Shown piece by piece: positions 1 through 13,900 of a DNA stretch of 64,000 bases. The DNA is from Amblyornis subalaris (lineage: Eukaryota > Chordata > Aves > Passeriformes > Ptilonorhynchidae), in NCBI GenBank assembly GCA_018881555.1, contig JACAXG010000060.1:4898001-4962000 (forward strand), written 5' to 3'. The notes beneath the pieces were generated by a model. It was not told where the DNA came from. It saw only the letters and a program-made list of their open reading frames with translations, and ran no database searches. The translations under genes were made by a program, and so were the position numbers. The stretch's first letter is position 1, and each line of letters opens with the position of its first letter.

Positions 1-1136
1 ACTTGACTCCATACAGATTTAGTTTTTGTGTATCTAACCCGAGTCTGACTGTAGTGAAAATTGTCAGGTTCTATGCTAGGTCTGAACCATAGGTCTCAGA
101 CTGGATTTCTGTTCCTCATAGAAGTATATTGTATCCCCATAACAACATAACAATTCTTGGCGGGTTAGTGGCGAAAAAAAAAGCAACAAACCACACTGTG
201 CATGAATACCTCTCTAAATGTGTCCTGGAAGAAGATCTGGTGGTTAAGATCAAACTCACAACAGGAAAAGATTACCATCAGTATAATACCAACACAGCTG
301 GCACAATTTCTTTGAGAAAATATTATGTTCTTCATGGCACAAATGCAGACAGGCTCCTGAGCAGTTAATTCACTGTATTTCCAACATTTATCTTAGAAGA
401 TTCCAAATAGAACAGCAACAGAAAAATCAGGGCAACAGTTCTATGCAAGGTATGGAAAGAAAGTATGAACAACTTGGAAAGAATCCTTTTGTGCAACAAC
501 AGTCTGTCCCATCAGAAGAAGGCTAGCATGAGATTTCTTGAAGCTTGTTTTGTCTGGGAAAGAATAATTGTACTGCATAGTCTGATTATGGTTTTGAATT
601 AATTTTCATGTGTTTACTGCTCCCTAAGAAAATCTATTTACAGGAATTAAGAAAACCACACACACAATCTATAAATTAGAATTTGTCCAAGAATAAAGGT
701 GGTGTTTTCTAGCTCCATTTAATTATTGAAATGTAATAAACACAGGCAGGTGGGGAGGAAGTCAAAGTGGGCAAAATAAAGCCAGGCTTCCATTTCATGG
801 TGTGGGACAAATTCCATGACTACTTATTCTTTGCTTCTGTGCAGAATGTAGCTGTGATTTTCACTGAATTCTGTTGAATTGCTGCAGAAATTCATTTGTT
901 TCAAAATGCATTCAGATTTGCTGATGGTATTGCAGAATGGCATGCATTAAACTTGGTTTGAAAGTGCACATACATACACACTCAGCTTATGTTTTCTCAT
1001 TTGCCTTAAGACTGAACAAAGATTGGGAGTGAGGTAGACCCACCTCTTGGCAGACTCCAGTTAAATTGTGCCAGTTTAGCCATCTTAATATGGTCAGATA
1101 TGCAGAGACCTTTGGTACACTTGGTTAATTACACTA
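1..1136. other. Intergenic, no recognised feature
   Basis: AT-rich DNA beyond the 3' end of SMOC2. An open frame of about 80 codons at 129-368 has fairly ordinary amino-acid composition but no ATG start and no family I recognise. Nothing else stands out. Confidence 0.5.
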
Positions 1137-1992
1137 CAGAATCACAGAATATGCTAAGTTGGAAAGGACCCACAAGGATCATTGAGTCCAATTCCTGGCT
1201 CTGCACAGCACCATCCCAAGAGTCACACCATGTGCCCAAGAGTATTGTCCAAACACTTCCTGAAATCTGGCAGGCTGGTGCTGTGACTGCTTCTCTGGGG
1301 AGCCTGTTCCAGTGTCCAACCACCCTCTGGGTGAAGAATCTTTTTCCAATATCCAACCTAAACCTCCCCTGACACAGCTTCAGGACATTCCCTCAGGTTG
1401 TGCCACTGGTCACCAGAGAGAACAGATCGGTGCCTGTCCTCACAAGGAAGTTGTAACTGCAATGAGGTCTCCCCTCAGTCTCCTCCAGGCTGAACAGATC
1501 AAGTGACCTCAGCCGCTCTTCATGTGGCTTCCCCCCAAGGCCCTTCACCATTCTCATGGCCCTCCTTTGGACACTCTCTGATAGTTTAATGTCTTTCTTT
1601 TATTGTGGCACCCAAAACCGCACACAGGACTTGAAGTGAGGCTGNCCCAGCTCAGAGCAGAGCGGGACAATCCCTCCCTTGCCCGGCTGGCGATGCTGTG
1701 CCCGATGCCCCCCAGGACATGGTTGACCCTCCTGGCTGCCAGGGCACTGCTGACTCATGTTCAACTTGTTATTGACCAGGACCCCCAGGTCCCTTTCCAC
1801 AGTGCTGCTTTCCAGCATCTCATTTCCCAGTATGTTCATACATCCAGGGTTGTCCCTTTGCAGGTGCAGAATCTGTCACTTTCTTTTCTTGAACTTCATA
1901 TGTCTGGCAGTTGCCCAGCCCTCTAATTTGTCGAGGTTTCTCTGCAGAGCCTCCCTACATTCGAGGGAGTCAACAGCTCCAAAATCATAAGA
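1137..1992 (-). mobile_element. CR1 LINE, 5'-truncated copy
   Basis: Decayed non-LTR retrotransposon lying on the minus strand, with its 3' tail at the low-coordinate end (CACTACAGAATCACAGAAT on the plus strand). Minus-strand reading recovers pieces of the CR1 reverse-transcriptase C-terminus in order: GAVDSLECREALQRNLDKLE (about 1985-1925), ESSTVERDLGVLVNNKLNMS (about 1815-1755), SCVRFWVPQ (about 1625-1600) and [14 protein letters not shown] (about 1345-1300). Frames shift between pieces and stops are present, so it is dead. The 5' end breaks off abruptly near 1992, typical of CR1 truncation. Confidence 0.9.
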
Positions 1993-4900
1993 ACAGCACC
2001 TTGCCTGTAATGCATACCCTTTCCATATTACGGGATGCTGAGCCATGCCATCAAATTTTGTTTGAGGTCTGGCCAGACCCACCTAACACAGATAAACAGG
2101 TCTTGCTATGAACTAAGACGTCGTTCTCCCTCTCCTCTGGGTCAAGCTTGTTGCCCTTCTCCTACTCTCAAACCTGGCAGCTTTGTGGGATAAGTTTTCC
2201 TTAGTGTTCAGTGATGGAATGAAGCTTGGAAAAGAAAAGGAGAGCCAAAAGCATGATTTATTTGTAGCAAGAAAACCATCATTTGGCAACTCAAGCACTA
2301 AAGTGGGTTTGTTCCAAAGTGTTATAGACTACTCAGCTTTGGAGCCCAAATTGACACTTCTTTGTCCAGGTGATAAATCTCGTGTCGCGAATTGACTTGA
2401 AATTCCTAATTCTGTCTAGATCCTTTCCTTCTCAAGCAATTATTTTCTCAGATAGTCCTTACTGAAGGGATCGGCATAAAGTGCAGACATTGTCATTTAA
2501 AGGAAATAGCTAATTGCTATGGAGAGGCTTCTCTTCACTGGAACAAGCATATTGCTAGAATGGATACCAGACATAGGATCTATCCTCAGCAGTCATCGAG
2601 GGTTGAGATTTCTTTCTCAGAAATTGAATTAGATACAGAAGACTTATCAGGCATTCCAATTAGGCCTAAGGTAAGGATTAGCTGAATAGCTGAGTTCTGC
2701 TGTCTTCCAGAGAGTAGATGACAATGGATCATTTCAAGTGAAAAAGTTTCTCATGTCACTGGCTCAGTACCTTTAGCCAAAACTGCAATGGCATTGGGTG
2801 AAGGTTTCTTAGAATACAGCTGAGCAGATTCCCTTCACTCTGGTTTGACACACTTCTTGTAAGCTACTAGGAAAGGTAACTGTGGCAGTGGTCTTCTGGA
2901 AAAGCTGTTGTAGTCTAAATTCTCATTGATTTTTCAGGTCTGTGGGATGGTAGGAAGACAGTCATTTCCACTAGCTTAACAAGATGTAAGAAGAGATTGC
3001 TATCTAGAAGTGTTTACAGATTAATATACCAGATGTAAACATGGAAGCTGCTTGTGAGGTGCTGTAGTTGAAGCACAAAAAATGCTACATCCAGCCAACT
3101 CCCTGATGAGTTCATTTTATAATTAACACAAGCAGGATTAAAAACTAGATCTCACTCCCACTGAAACCAGTGATCATTTTCTCTACTGACCCAGACGACT
3201 AGCACAAGATCAAGTAACGTAGAACATGAGCTGAAACTCAGTTCTTTATTGGGACAGGTGGAAGTTGTGTTTAAGTCCTCATTAAACCCTTATGGATTCT
3301 CATGGGATCAAAGGTATTCATTTACATCCTGTCAGTCCTGAAATCTTTAAGCCTCAGACAGACAATCATTCTGACTCTCCTGGGTGTAACACAGCATAAA
3401 TTTGTAGATGTGAACAAGGCTTGGCTTCATGAAACTTAGGAAAGTTAAGCATTTTGTGCTCCTCATGTAATTATTTACAGTATTTGTCACAGCTTCACAA
3501 TAAACGCCTGTGCCACGGCTCCACTGCTGCCATGGGAAGTGAATGGGATATCCCATCAAACAGCTGGATAGAAGGCTGTCCCTTCAGGTTATGTATATAG
3601 AAAGTGCACATCTTGGACACACTCATGTCTGGGGTTTTAATGTGATAGTTTCTATATTTTAAGGACAAAAAAAGAGAAACATGAACGCTCAAAAGTAACT
3701 GTGTAATGAGTTTGCATACGGTGCGTTGAACAAAGTCAGGAATGCATATTTTACTAACCTAAACTCATCATTGTATGTCAGATAACGGGAAGGAAAAGAG
3801 AAAAACAGAGAAGAAATTGTTTGGTTTTGTTTTTTTTTTAGTTTAAAATTATCTTTCAACTAAATTGTGTAATTGTATGTTAATATTGGTTAGGAAAAAT
3901 ATGTNAACACTTTACCAGTATATGACTTTAGAACAACATACTTCTTCCAGCAGAGTTTCTAAATAATCATTACAAGCATCTCTGCAATTCTGATGTTTTC
4001 AAATAATAAGATCCTAAGCAGTTTGAAAACAGCCTGGATTTTGAAAAACTGCTCTGTTATTGTCCCCTTACAGCACTAACTCTAAGCTCAGATATAATGC
4101 ACAAGCCAGCTCTCATTTATTACCCCTGTTTGTGAAATTGTGCTTAATATTAATATATGAAACAATAATCTAAACCACAACAGACTTCTGGTTTCATTTT
4201 ACACAATAAAAATCATTTGTGAGTTAGTGATAGTGTATTTTATAGAAACTGGCACAGCAGCAGGGGGACAGATGCTTCATCTGGAGGAAAGCTTTGAAGA
4301 TGCTATTATAAGCATTCTCTGGCTAGCTCAGCTTTGATATTTTGCTATAAAATCAATCAGTGAATGTGAGTTATGCTTTGGGACAAAGATTTCATATTTA
4401 TGGTGCTGGCACTACAAGAAGAGATTGATTTTTTCAAAGAGTAGTCAATCATGCCTTCTGTAGAAACGGTTAGAGCATCAGAGCATGTTTTTTGATAGTT
4501 GTTTTAAAGTGTCTAAGTCTGAAAGTTTTTGTTCCTTCCTATGAATTGTTATTCAGGACTCCTAAGCAAGTGTGATGTGTTTATAGGTATTCATAATAAA
4601 TTTTGAACTTCTCAGACAATTCCAGAACAAGGAGTGAGTATCTTCAAGATGTTGTTTCCACAAGTCTCTTGTATCTTATTAGATACCAGGAAATTCAATC
4701 ACACATACCAAACCATCAGAAATCAATCCCTGTCCACTACTTATAGAAATATTAATTTTTTTATGACTCCTTCCCGTACTTGGTTCTATGTCTACATATA
4801 TAATTATCTTCATGAAACTTGTCTAAACTTCTCCATAGAATGTGAGGACCTTTTTGCATTCCTGCGAAATGCCTAAACAAGTTAACGTAAGATGTGGGGC

Positions 4901-7900
4901 GAGATTCCCAGCTAGACACACATGGGTGAGTCCAGATGTGGGCTTTTGACTGTTTGAATCTGCAAGGCCTTCCCAAGAGTGTCTCACTTAAAAAGTGTTT
5001 TAATGAATTTCTGTTTGGTTTGCCAAGTTGCAATGATGGGTAACTCTCGATAGGGTCAAGGGAAAGTTTGCCTGCTTATGGGCAGGGAGCAGGGGAACAA
5101 GCAAAGTTTCTTTGGACAACTCAATCTCTATCAGACAGTGGCTCCCAGGCCAGTCTCTCAAAGCTTTCATCCCAGCACAGTTACACCTCATTGCACAAAG
5201 GCACATAAAATGAGAAGAAAACCCAAGATTCACACTATCAGTCAAAACAAGAAGGGCTAGTATGTTTTTTTCCACCACTTTTAGCTTTCAATGAACAAGA
5301 AGAAAAAAGTGCCATTGGGCTTTGTTAGTAACCAAATGGCACAATGTTGTGCAAACTTTTAATTTTTATTTACTTTAAAGAGAGGATAGAACGTACTTGA
5401 AATCTAAAGTAGCATGCCTGAAACTAAACGTTTGATCCAGTATTTCCTCCTATAAAACAAGCAAAAAAGTAAGTTTTACACATCCAAGTCCTACAAGCTA
5501 ATCTCACCTCTAATTAAATGTTATGTTGAACAGTTCTTTTAAACGAGTGGCATTAAAAGTACTTTAGCTTTCGTCCTTTGTTTCGCACATCTATTTTGAA
5601 ATTCACAAGCTGTGAAAGCCAAGAAGAACCACATAATCCACAGTCTGACTTCCTGTCATATGGATCTATCTCCATAGATCATTCCTCAGTCACTACTTCT
5701 CCAGGCTCAGAATTCTGTCTGAGTCAGTAAATATCTTCAGGAATACACCAACCACGATTTAAGAAATGAAATTCTGTCCCCACAAAAGCACATGGAAAGT
5801 CTTCCCCACATCCTGCCTATATAATTACCACCTAAACATTTGGCTATGATAAACTTTCAGCAAATATGAAGAAGGAATTCTTTATTTCATTACATGTGAC
5901 CAGAGATAGATTCAAAAGGACAAACAAACACACTATAATCTAAACAATCAGCAACACCGTTACAGATAGCAAAACACAAACCAGCATATTTACCAGGCAA
6001 TTCGCAAACTTGGGCAAATCAGATTTTCCAATAGAACTCGTGGCAAAACTGATTTTTTTTTCCAAGGTGCAAGAATAAGTATTAGCAGATGAAAATGAGT
6101 GGTAGTGGATTCATGTGTTTATCCATACTATCAGTATTCTCTCTACAGTGGTAACCTCAAACCATGAACTGTATCTGCTGACGGTCCATGGACTGTATCT
6201 AAGAAATCCACAAAACATTGTCAAGAAATATCTCCTGTAGTAACCGGTATTGACTCAATAAGAGAAAGCAGCTCATTTGAAAAAAATTAGATTTACGCAC
6301 TGAAAAAGGTTTGGAACTACTATTACAGGAGTCTGCTATCCTGTTCCCTGCATTAGCAAATTGATAGGTCTGCTGACCCCTGAAAGAGAACACAAGCTGA
6401 GAAAAATGGAAGAGAAATTGATGTAGATCTAATAAAAACATTTCAAAAATACTCGCATAAAAGGATTATAAAAAAATGGTATTTGTGCTAAGAATGTTAC
6501 AACAAAATTGGACTTCATTTACTATTTTTTTATGAAGAATGGTACTGCCTGAATCTATATTTGACTACCAATCTGGTGAACATATGGAACTGCTGTAAAG
6601 TCACAAGTGTATAACGTTCTTTGACACCTGCTGACACCAGGATTTTTAGACTCCAATCTAGTGAATGTCTTGAGTACTGTTGAAAGTGTTGGAGTTAACT
6701 ATACTTTTTCCCATGCTTGGTGACCCTAGTGACCGTGGTGGGTGGGAGTTTCTAAGTGTTCTGGAAATAAAAATCATAGCCTTAAACTAGGAGGACAATA
6801 GATTAGCACTGAGGGTGTCAGTATGTTTCCCAAAGCAATAAAATTGTCAGGTGTATCTTCTAGACCTGCAAAGAAAATGTATTTTCATTGCAATATCTCT
6901 GTTTCACTTCTTTTTTTACGTGTGTTGACTATACTCATAATCGTGTTTGAAATAATTTCTAATGTTTTGCACAACATCTCAGGTTTCACACCAGTTTACG
7001 ACCGGGAAAGTTACTGAGAAGTTGCTGCTATACANCTTGTATTTCAGTTGTCACCAAACCACAAAAGGAAAATACAGCCAAACAGGAATCTTCCATGTGA
7101 TGTATGTGCTTGTCAGGCAGGCAAACAAAATTTGCATCAAGTTAGCTGAGACTTAAGTTAATGATCCATTTTTCTTTTCTGCTAATATTTTTTCTCTCTT
7201 CTGGTGGCCAGCAAGCCTTGTTAAACCTCACCAGAACTTTTGCACAGAACTATTCACCACAAACATCACCATCATTCTATGCAGTCAAAAAAGTTTTGTG
7301 GTAAGACTTCAGTCTCTCTACATTTGCTGAGAATTTATATAGGTTTCTGTTTTCAGAGTAACCACCTAAACTAAACCTGAAAACCACTCTAAAACAACCC
7401 ATATTAATTCTTTTGCTCTTCAGAATCAGTGCTGAAGGTTTTCTAGAACATGTGCAACCCAGGTTGTGATGCAAACTGCAGGTCTGGCATGCTCCTGGAC
7501 ACAGATGTGTGTATAGTCTGCACCATCAGCCTTGTTTGATTACTGGAAACAGGTCCTCAGAAAACTTGTACAAGGATGGTGAAACTCAGCTACGATATAA
7601 GCACTGCATATAACTTCCGTGACTATATTCAGCAGGACAGATTTTATTCACTATTAGGAACAGTGCACATAAACCTAATTTCCTGATTGACTGCTAAATT
7701 TTAGATTATGCACTTGCTCCTAAATCAACTTTCTTTAGATCTCTCACGGTAATTTGCTGACTTTTCTGAATACAAGGATCAACATTTTTTTTCCTTCTGA
7801 TGATGGCCTAAACTATTACATCATTACAGATGTCTGTATTAAACATTAGCTACTTTTATCCGTGCTTTACCCATGAGAAAAAATAAAATTCAACTTAAAA

Positions 7901-10900
7901 AAAACATATCTGGTCCATAAAACCAGCATTGCCTTGTTCTTGAAATCTCTATGTTGGATTCACATACTCCTTGTTACTCAGAAAGTCAGCCAATAAGCAC
8001 AGATATTTTCCTTTGCATCTCAGACTAAATATGCCCTTGTCTGAGGTCTTAGTGTGAATTAAATTCAGACTAATTGTTGCCCTAACTTACTGCTGGCAAA
8101 CNATCATATCTCCTCTCTGCTCATGGAAGACAGTCCTTGAGAACTTCTGCAATAGAGAGTAGGTCCCATCTGTTTCATCTGTTTATTCATGCCTATACTT
8201 ATTAAGCCTTATGGAAAGGCTGCTCTGAGCCAGGCACTTTTTATAGGGATGGCTCATGCTGGGGCTTGTCTGGAGTGTTGCTCTGCGCCTGAGCCCACAA
8301 AGCCATGATCTGAAGCGATGGTGCTGGAGACCTGCTTTGAAATGGACCCAAGCACCACATTTAAACCTGGCAACTAACCAGATNTGCATTCAGCCCATCT
8401 AGCAGCACCCTCCAGACAGGTTTTTAAGGCAAAGAGCATGAGAAACTCCACAGTGAATGGAGTATCACAGCATAACACCCTCACCACGCTGCAGACTGAG
8501 GTGGAAGGGGAAATGGTGGCAATGCCTTGCAAGCAGGTTAGCTCACAGCCTGCACTCACTTTCACTGGCAGCCCCTGGTTCCATACAGGGCATGCTTTTA
8601 TTTCAGAGCACCTTAACTCCTACCTGTGAGAGAATTTGTATGTTGACTCTCACAGGAACAAGATGTGATAAAATGTTGCTTCCATTCCCCTCTCAAATCT
8701 GGCTGACTCTTTAAATCCACACAGTTCTCATTAGAGTCCCAGGCTCTGGTCTTGAGGACTGCTTTAATGTTCCCAGGGAACCAGAGCACAGCTGGTCTGC
8801 ACAGTGTTTTAGGGAAAGGTAGGGAACTTTATGTGGGAACAGAAATCCGCCTGCACATTAGATTGTCTGAATAAACGTAGCTTCTGCTGTTAACCACAAC
8901 ACTTGAGTGTTTATTGGAGGCAATTCACAAAGGCTAGTAGACAGGGGGTATTATATTCATATGCAGAAACATCTGTAGCAAATGTATCCTACTTCACTAT
9001 CTATTAAATGTTGTTCTTCAAAACCCGAGTTGAAAATTCACTAAAAAGTAAGTTTACAAACAGTTGAAAAAGGCATTTTACAAGTTGCCACATGTAGTTT
9101 TGCCTTTGCACTTCCACCTCGATCATTAGTATTCCACTCCTTGCTATCTTTGAAACAAAGGCTGTTAGCCACACAAAATAATCTCATGGTTTTGTAGTAG
9201 ACTACAAACATGAGGGTTTAGGACCAAGATAGTCAACTCCCTTATATTTATGACAGACACTCAAACAATGGGAAACTCCTCTGTGAAATCCTGCAGCGCG
9301 ATGAAACCATGTAGTAGATCAGCATGAGCTGGACTCTGCGTATGGAAATGTGTGTAAAATATGATAATCGTTAATAAACTTTGAATATAATTAATTCCCT
9401 GGCAGAATCTAATTTTTGTTTTCCTAAAATAGATTATTAGTGATTAATAGAATTATGATGAAAGATAATTATAATATAAATGCATGAAGAGCAAAATGCG
9501 AAAATATCATCAGCATTCCATTGCCACCAATATACTCATGCTGCATGACCTGTCCTGCTAGTTCTCTCTCAAATGTGTTTTCTATTGTCCAGATGAAGAC
9601 TGGCAAGACTATTCAATAGGAGAGAAATCGGTACAATTCTCAAAATTGTACAAAAACACATGGTGTTCCATGGTGTGAAAGACTGTCCCAAGCCCCCAAG
9701 AAAAGAAAAAAACATGATAAAATAATAAAAGATATTCTCACAGCTGGACTTGACCAAAGCTGTTAAAGTGCCCATTACTGACTTCTCCCCTGTGACAAGG
9801 CCTATACACCAACAATACAAACTAAAGCAAGACTTAGAAGGGAAAATTTATGTGAAACTTACTGTTTCATTTCTATGGCTCAGGCTATAACGAGCGACTC
9901 CTTAAGCAAAACCCATCAAAAGAGGTGCTGAAAATTGTAAGGAAAAAAGGGGAATGGGAATAGGGTATATGATGATTGAGTCTCTATGTGCCAGTATTCA
10001 TTTGTAAGTTTAGCTTCTAGCTAAAAGCAACACTCAGTATTTCTTACTAAACAGCCATGGCATTGGGACCATCTCTTTTCAGAGATGTCTGGCTCACAGT
10101 GGTGCCCTGGTCCCCCTTTCTCACTGTGAACAGGACACTTAGTCCTGGGAAGTTGCATCTCATAGATTTCAGAAGAGAATGAAAATTTCTATTTTAAAAA
10201 GTTAAAATGTAGCAGATGCTCCAGCGTTCAAAAAAATCTTTCTATCACTGCTCCCCCCCAGCTTCCTGCAAGCACTGCAAGCAACNAGCAAATCTGTGCC
10301 CATTGCCCATTCCATTTTTCAATTGTACTGCCTGGCTTAAAGTTAAAGCCTTTCAGGCAAAAATTTATATGGACTGGCTACTCTGCCTATGACCAGGACA
10401 TAAATTCTGGACAGTTCAAAGTCTGAGGGNTTTAAGTGGTGCAGCAGGTGATGGTGGTAAAGCAGGCTATCTGGCCGTGCTCAGGGGCAGCCTCCTCCTC
10501 TTCACCTGGTTCCTCTCTCCTGTCCTCCTCCAAAGCTGTTTGTGGGCATGTAGATGGCTCTCTCCCTCTCTCTGATCTGTACCCAGGTGAAACCCCTTCC
10601 TAGAGCCATCCCAGACTGTGTCAGATTAGGACAGCATGTGATGAACTTGTTCCTATACCTTCTCCACCACACTGCTGAAAATCTGAAGTGTGAGAGATTA
10701 TTTGTCATTAGCTAATTTCCAAGTCATTTTCCAGATGACTATTCAAGACTAATCAAGTCAAACTTCTTGTCATCAGGTCATGGAAACATTTGGCACCTTG
10801 AAAATAGTTCTAATCTGAATCTGTGATATTTTCTACAGGCTCCAAAGTTTTCTTGAGCATTTTTCTTGCACTCTGTTTCCTGCCTTTTTCTCTCTCACAC

Positions 10901-13900
10901 AGAGATACAAACCTTTAAAGATTAAAGACTTTGAAAAGGATTTAAATAATTAGTTTTTAGCCACCCCAAGAGTGAACATAAAGGCAACCACAAAAAAAAA
11001 AAAAGACAATGAGAAGCCAGCACCTATGTGTTGATTAAAGAAAATGTCAAACTGTAGGGTATCAGCAAAGCCTGTAGAGGATCTATTGGAAGAATGAATG
11101 AAATAAAAAACTAAAAAACCACATCTAATTACATTTTGCTTGCATCTTTACTGAATAAGAAATACAAAAGGAAATTTATCTTTGTTGTGGTTCAGATTTC
11201 CTCATCCTGCTCAAGTCTTCTCTTAGTTTAGAAATAAGCTGGTTTCCTTTTTCACATTTTCATTAAATGTTACTCAGACTTCCTGGATCTAAAGGAAGCC
11301 CTGGGATTGGCCACGAAAAAAGGTCTTTTGGAACAAAGCCCTGGAGCCACTGGGATACCAAGGGCCAAATTCAGGATTTGCATAATTTGCAAATTCAAAT
11401 TATGCACGGACAGGGAGACATCCAAAGGCAGGTTGCACCGATCAGAAAGTGATGCTGTGTGAGAGAGATGCTGNGCCCAGGAAAATGAAATTTGCAGTCT
11501 CCTTTTCATATGTTTCTTCTCTTCTCTTTCTCCCCTGGGCCTCTCAGACTTTTCCTCATGGAAGCCAAATTAGCCATTCTATTTCTTTCTATNTTTACCA
11601 TTTCCATCCTTGCTTTGTTTCCATTCCTCCCCTTTCACAAGCTCCCTTTTCTAGCTGCTATATCTCCTTCCTTACTTGTTCTGTGTTTGTCTGCTCTTCA
11701 TTCCCACATGTGGCTTTAGTAGAGTTCTGGCCACTTTCCTCAGTTCTTCTGGGATATCTCCATGATCCTACTTTCATTTTTCTCTTCTGTCTGTTCCTCT
11801 GCTCAATTTTTTCTTCTCTCTCTCTTTTCTATCAGCCTTTGTTGATAAAAAAAAGAACCGCATGTTCTTTTTTTTTCCTACCATATCAGCACCTCTTCCT
11901 TTGTATATTTTTTGTTGCAAAATATTTCTTGAAACCTCTATACGGCAGCAATGATACAATTCAGGTTCCTGGGATAACAGCAAGAGACAGCTAGAAAACA
12001 ACCTTCCTTCCTCAATGCTGAGCCTTCAATACCAAGAAATATGCTCCAGACTAAGAAGCACACCTCCCATCTGCAGAGCACTAAAGAACTGGAATGTGCA
12101 GACACTGCTGCACCATATGGTGCTGAGCAGAAGGAGGACTTGGTAGGTGGGAGTTAACTGAGAACATACATCTATCGAGGGGCCAGAGTATTTAAATATC
12201 CTTTAGCTGAGAATCACATTGACTCCCACACAGTTGAAGTATGGATGGATTAAGAAGCAGGAAGTTAGGGTTTTTCATTGATGACAGAGGGCAAGAGTTT
12301 TCAGAGCATCACAGCTCACCAGAGTAAAAAATCTGAGCTATGGAGTAATATCCCGTAATTTGCAGTATCTGTGACCATGTTTTCTCTTGTGTTCTTCATT
12401 CCAGATCTTGGTCCTACTGGTATCGCAGCCTGGGGGTCTCTGAAGACTGTACCCAAGCTGTGGATTCAGGAAGGCTACAGGGGCAGCAACACACCAACAG
12501 GGCTAGAGGTGCTCCTTGGGTAGTGATCAAAGTGGGTTTTGGTTCACGTCAGCCCTGGAGTGAAATGACTGGTAAAAGTAGAGATATGCTAGAATGTTTT
12601 AGGTTTTGAGCATGTTTGCAATCAGTCCCATGGCAGGCTTTTTTTGCTGGAATAGTGCCCTTTTTATTTCTGCATATTCTGTGTGCATATAGTACTAAAT
12701 CCATCAGTTCATCAAGCCCCAGTCCTGTTTTAGTTTGCCTCATACAGGGATTACAAAAATTCAGATGAAGCATGAAAAATTAATGTTTGGAAACATGATT
12801 TCTTTGAAACAAATAAGATTTTTTTAAAAAAGGTTGGCAGATGAGCGAGAACACTGCTACCTTTCACAATATCTAATTTTGTGACAAAATTATGTCAAAA
12901 ACATCCCTTTTCCATGTTGACACTTCATGCTTGTTAGATAAAGGAAAAGAAGTTTCAACATAAAAATAACCACTAAACCAAAAAATACTTTTAAAAGTGA
13001 AATTTCATAGAAAACCTCAATCACATGAAATTAGTCAGTCATGGTTTAGTGAAACAATGTTTCTCAAAGGAAACTTCATTCACCACTTTTTTTCCTTTTT
13101 TTTTCCTGACTCACTACTTAGAACAAATACTGGCACCTTCATGGATGCGCTTCACCTACTGAGTAGGCTTTATAAACCTTTATCAACTGTTATTAGTGGC
13201 TTAATAAAAAATTGCAGCTGTCCACCTACAATCCCATAGACTGTGCTGATCTTTTAGTGATTTTCTTCATAAAGTACCCGTTCAGCCAGGAATGGATTCC
13301 ATGGCTGTGAAAGAAGGATTCTGTATTTGATACGAAACAAGAAATCCCATGCATTCAATTGATGTTGAGTAAAAAGAGTATCTAGGGAAAGGACAACTCA
13401 GATAACTCTATTTTATGGAATGATTGTTCACAGGCGCAGAGCAGACTCTCAGCTCATTCCAAAGAGCTTTGTATANCAATGGTGACATGAGTCAGAGGAC
13501 AAACTGTATGATGAAAAAGGGAAGGTGGATGTAGTAAAGGCAAAATACTGCATATATTTCTATTGTTAATCTAGATTAAAATAGACCTCTCTCCCTGTTA
13601 TCCCCCTCATTAGATGATCTAGAGAAACGAGTTGTTCTGAATACTTTCCATATGAGCCTTTGTTTAAAGAAAACAATAACATGTATTATTGATGCTTTTT
13701 AAACAAAGGGCATGTTTTCACTTATAAAATTTGAACTGAAACAATTAAATTGGACAAAGAGTACAGTTTGTATCAATAATTTACTACAATCATTCTAATG
13801 TTTCAGACATCAATAAACTTGTTGGTTCCTATTTAATGTTAAAGTAATTACTCCAAAATTATATCAATTTGCCATCCGAAAGGAAACAAAAGTAATAAAC

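Noticed and set aside
11449..11994. 181-codon open frame on the plus strand
   Set aside because: It lies in the polypyrimidine block, is dominated by Phe/Ser/Leu, contains ambiguous codons and has no recognisable domain; the openness comes from base composition.
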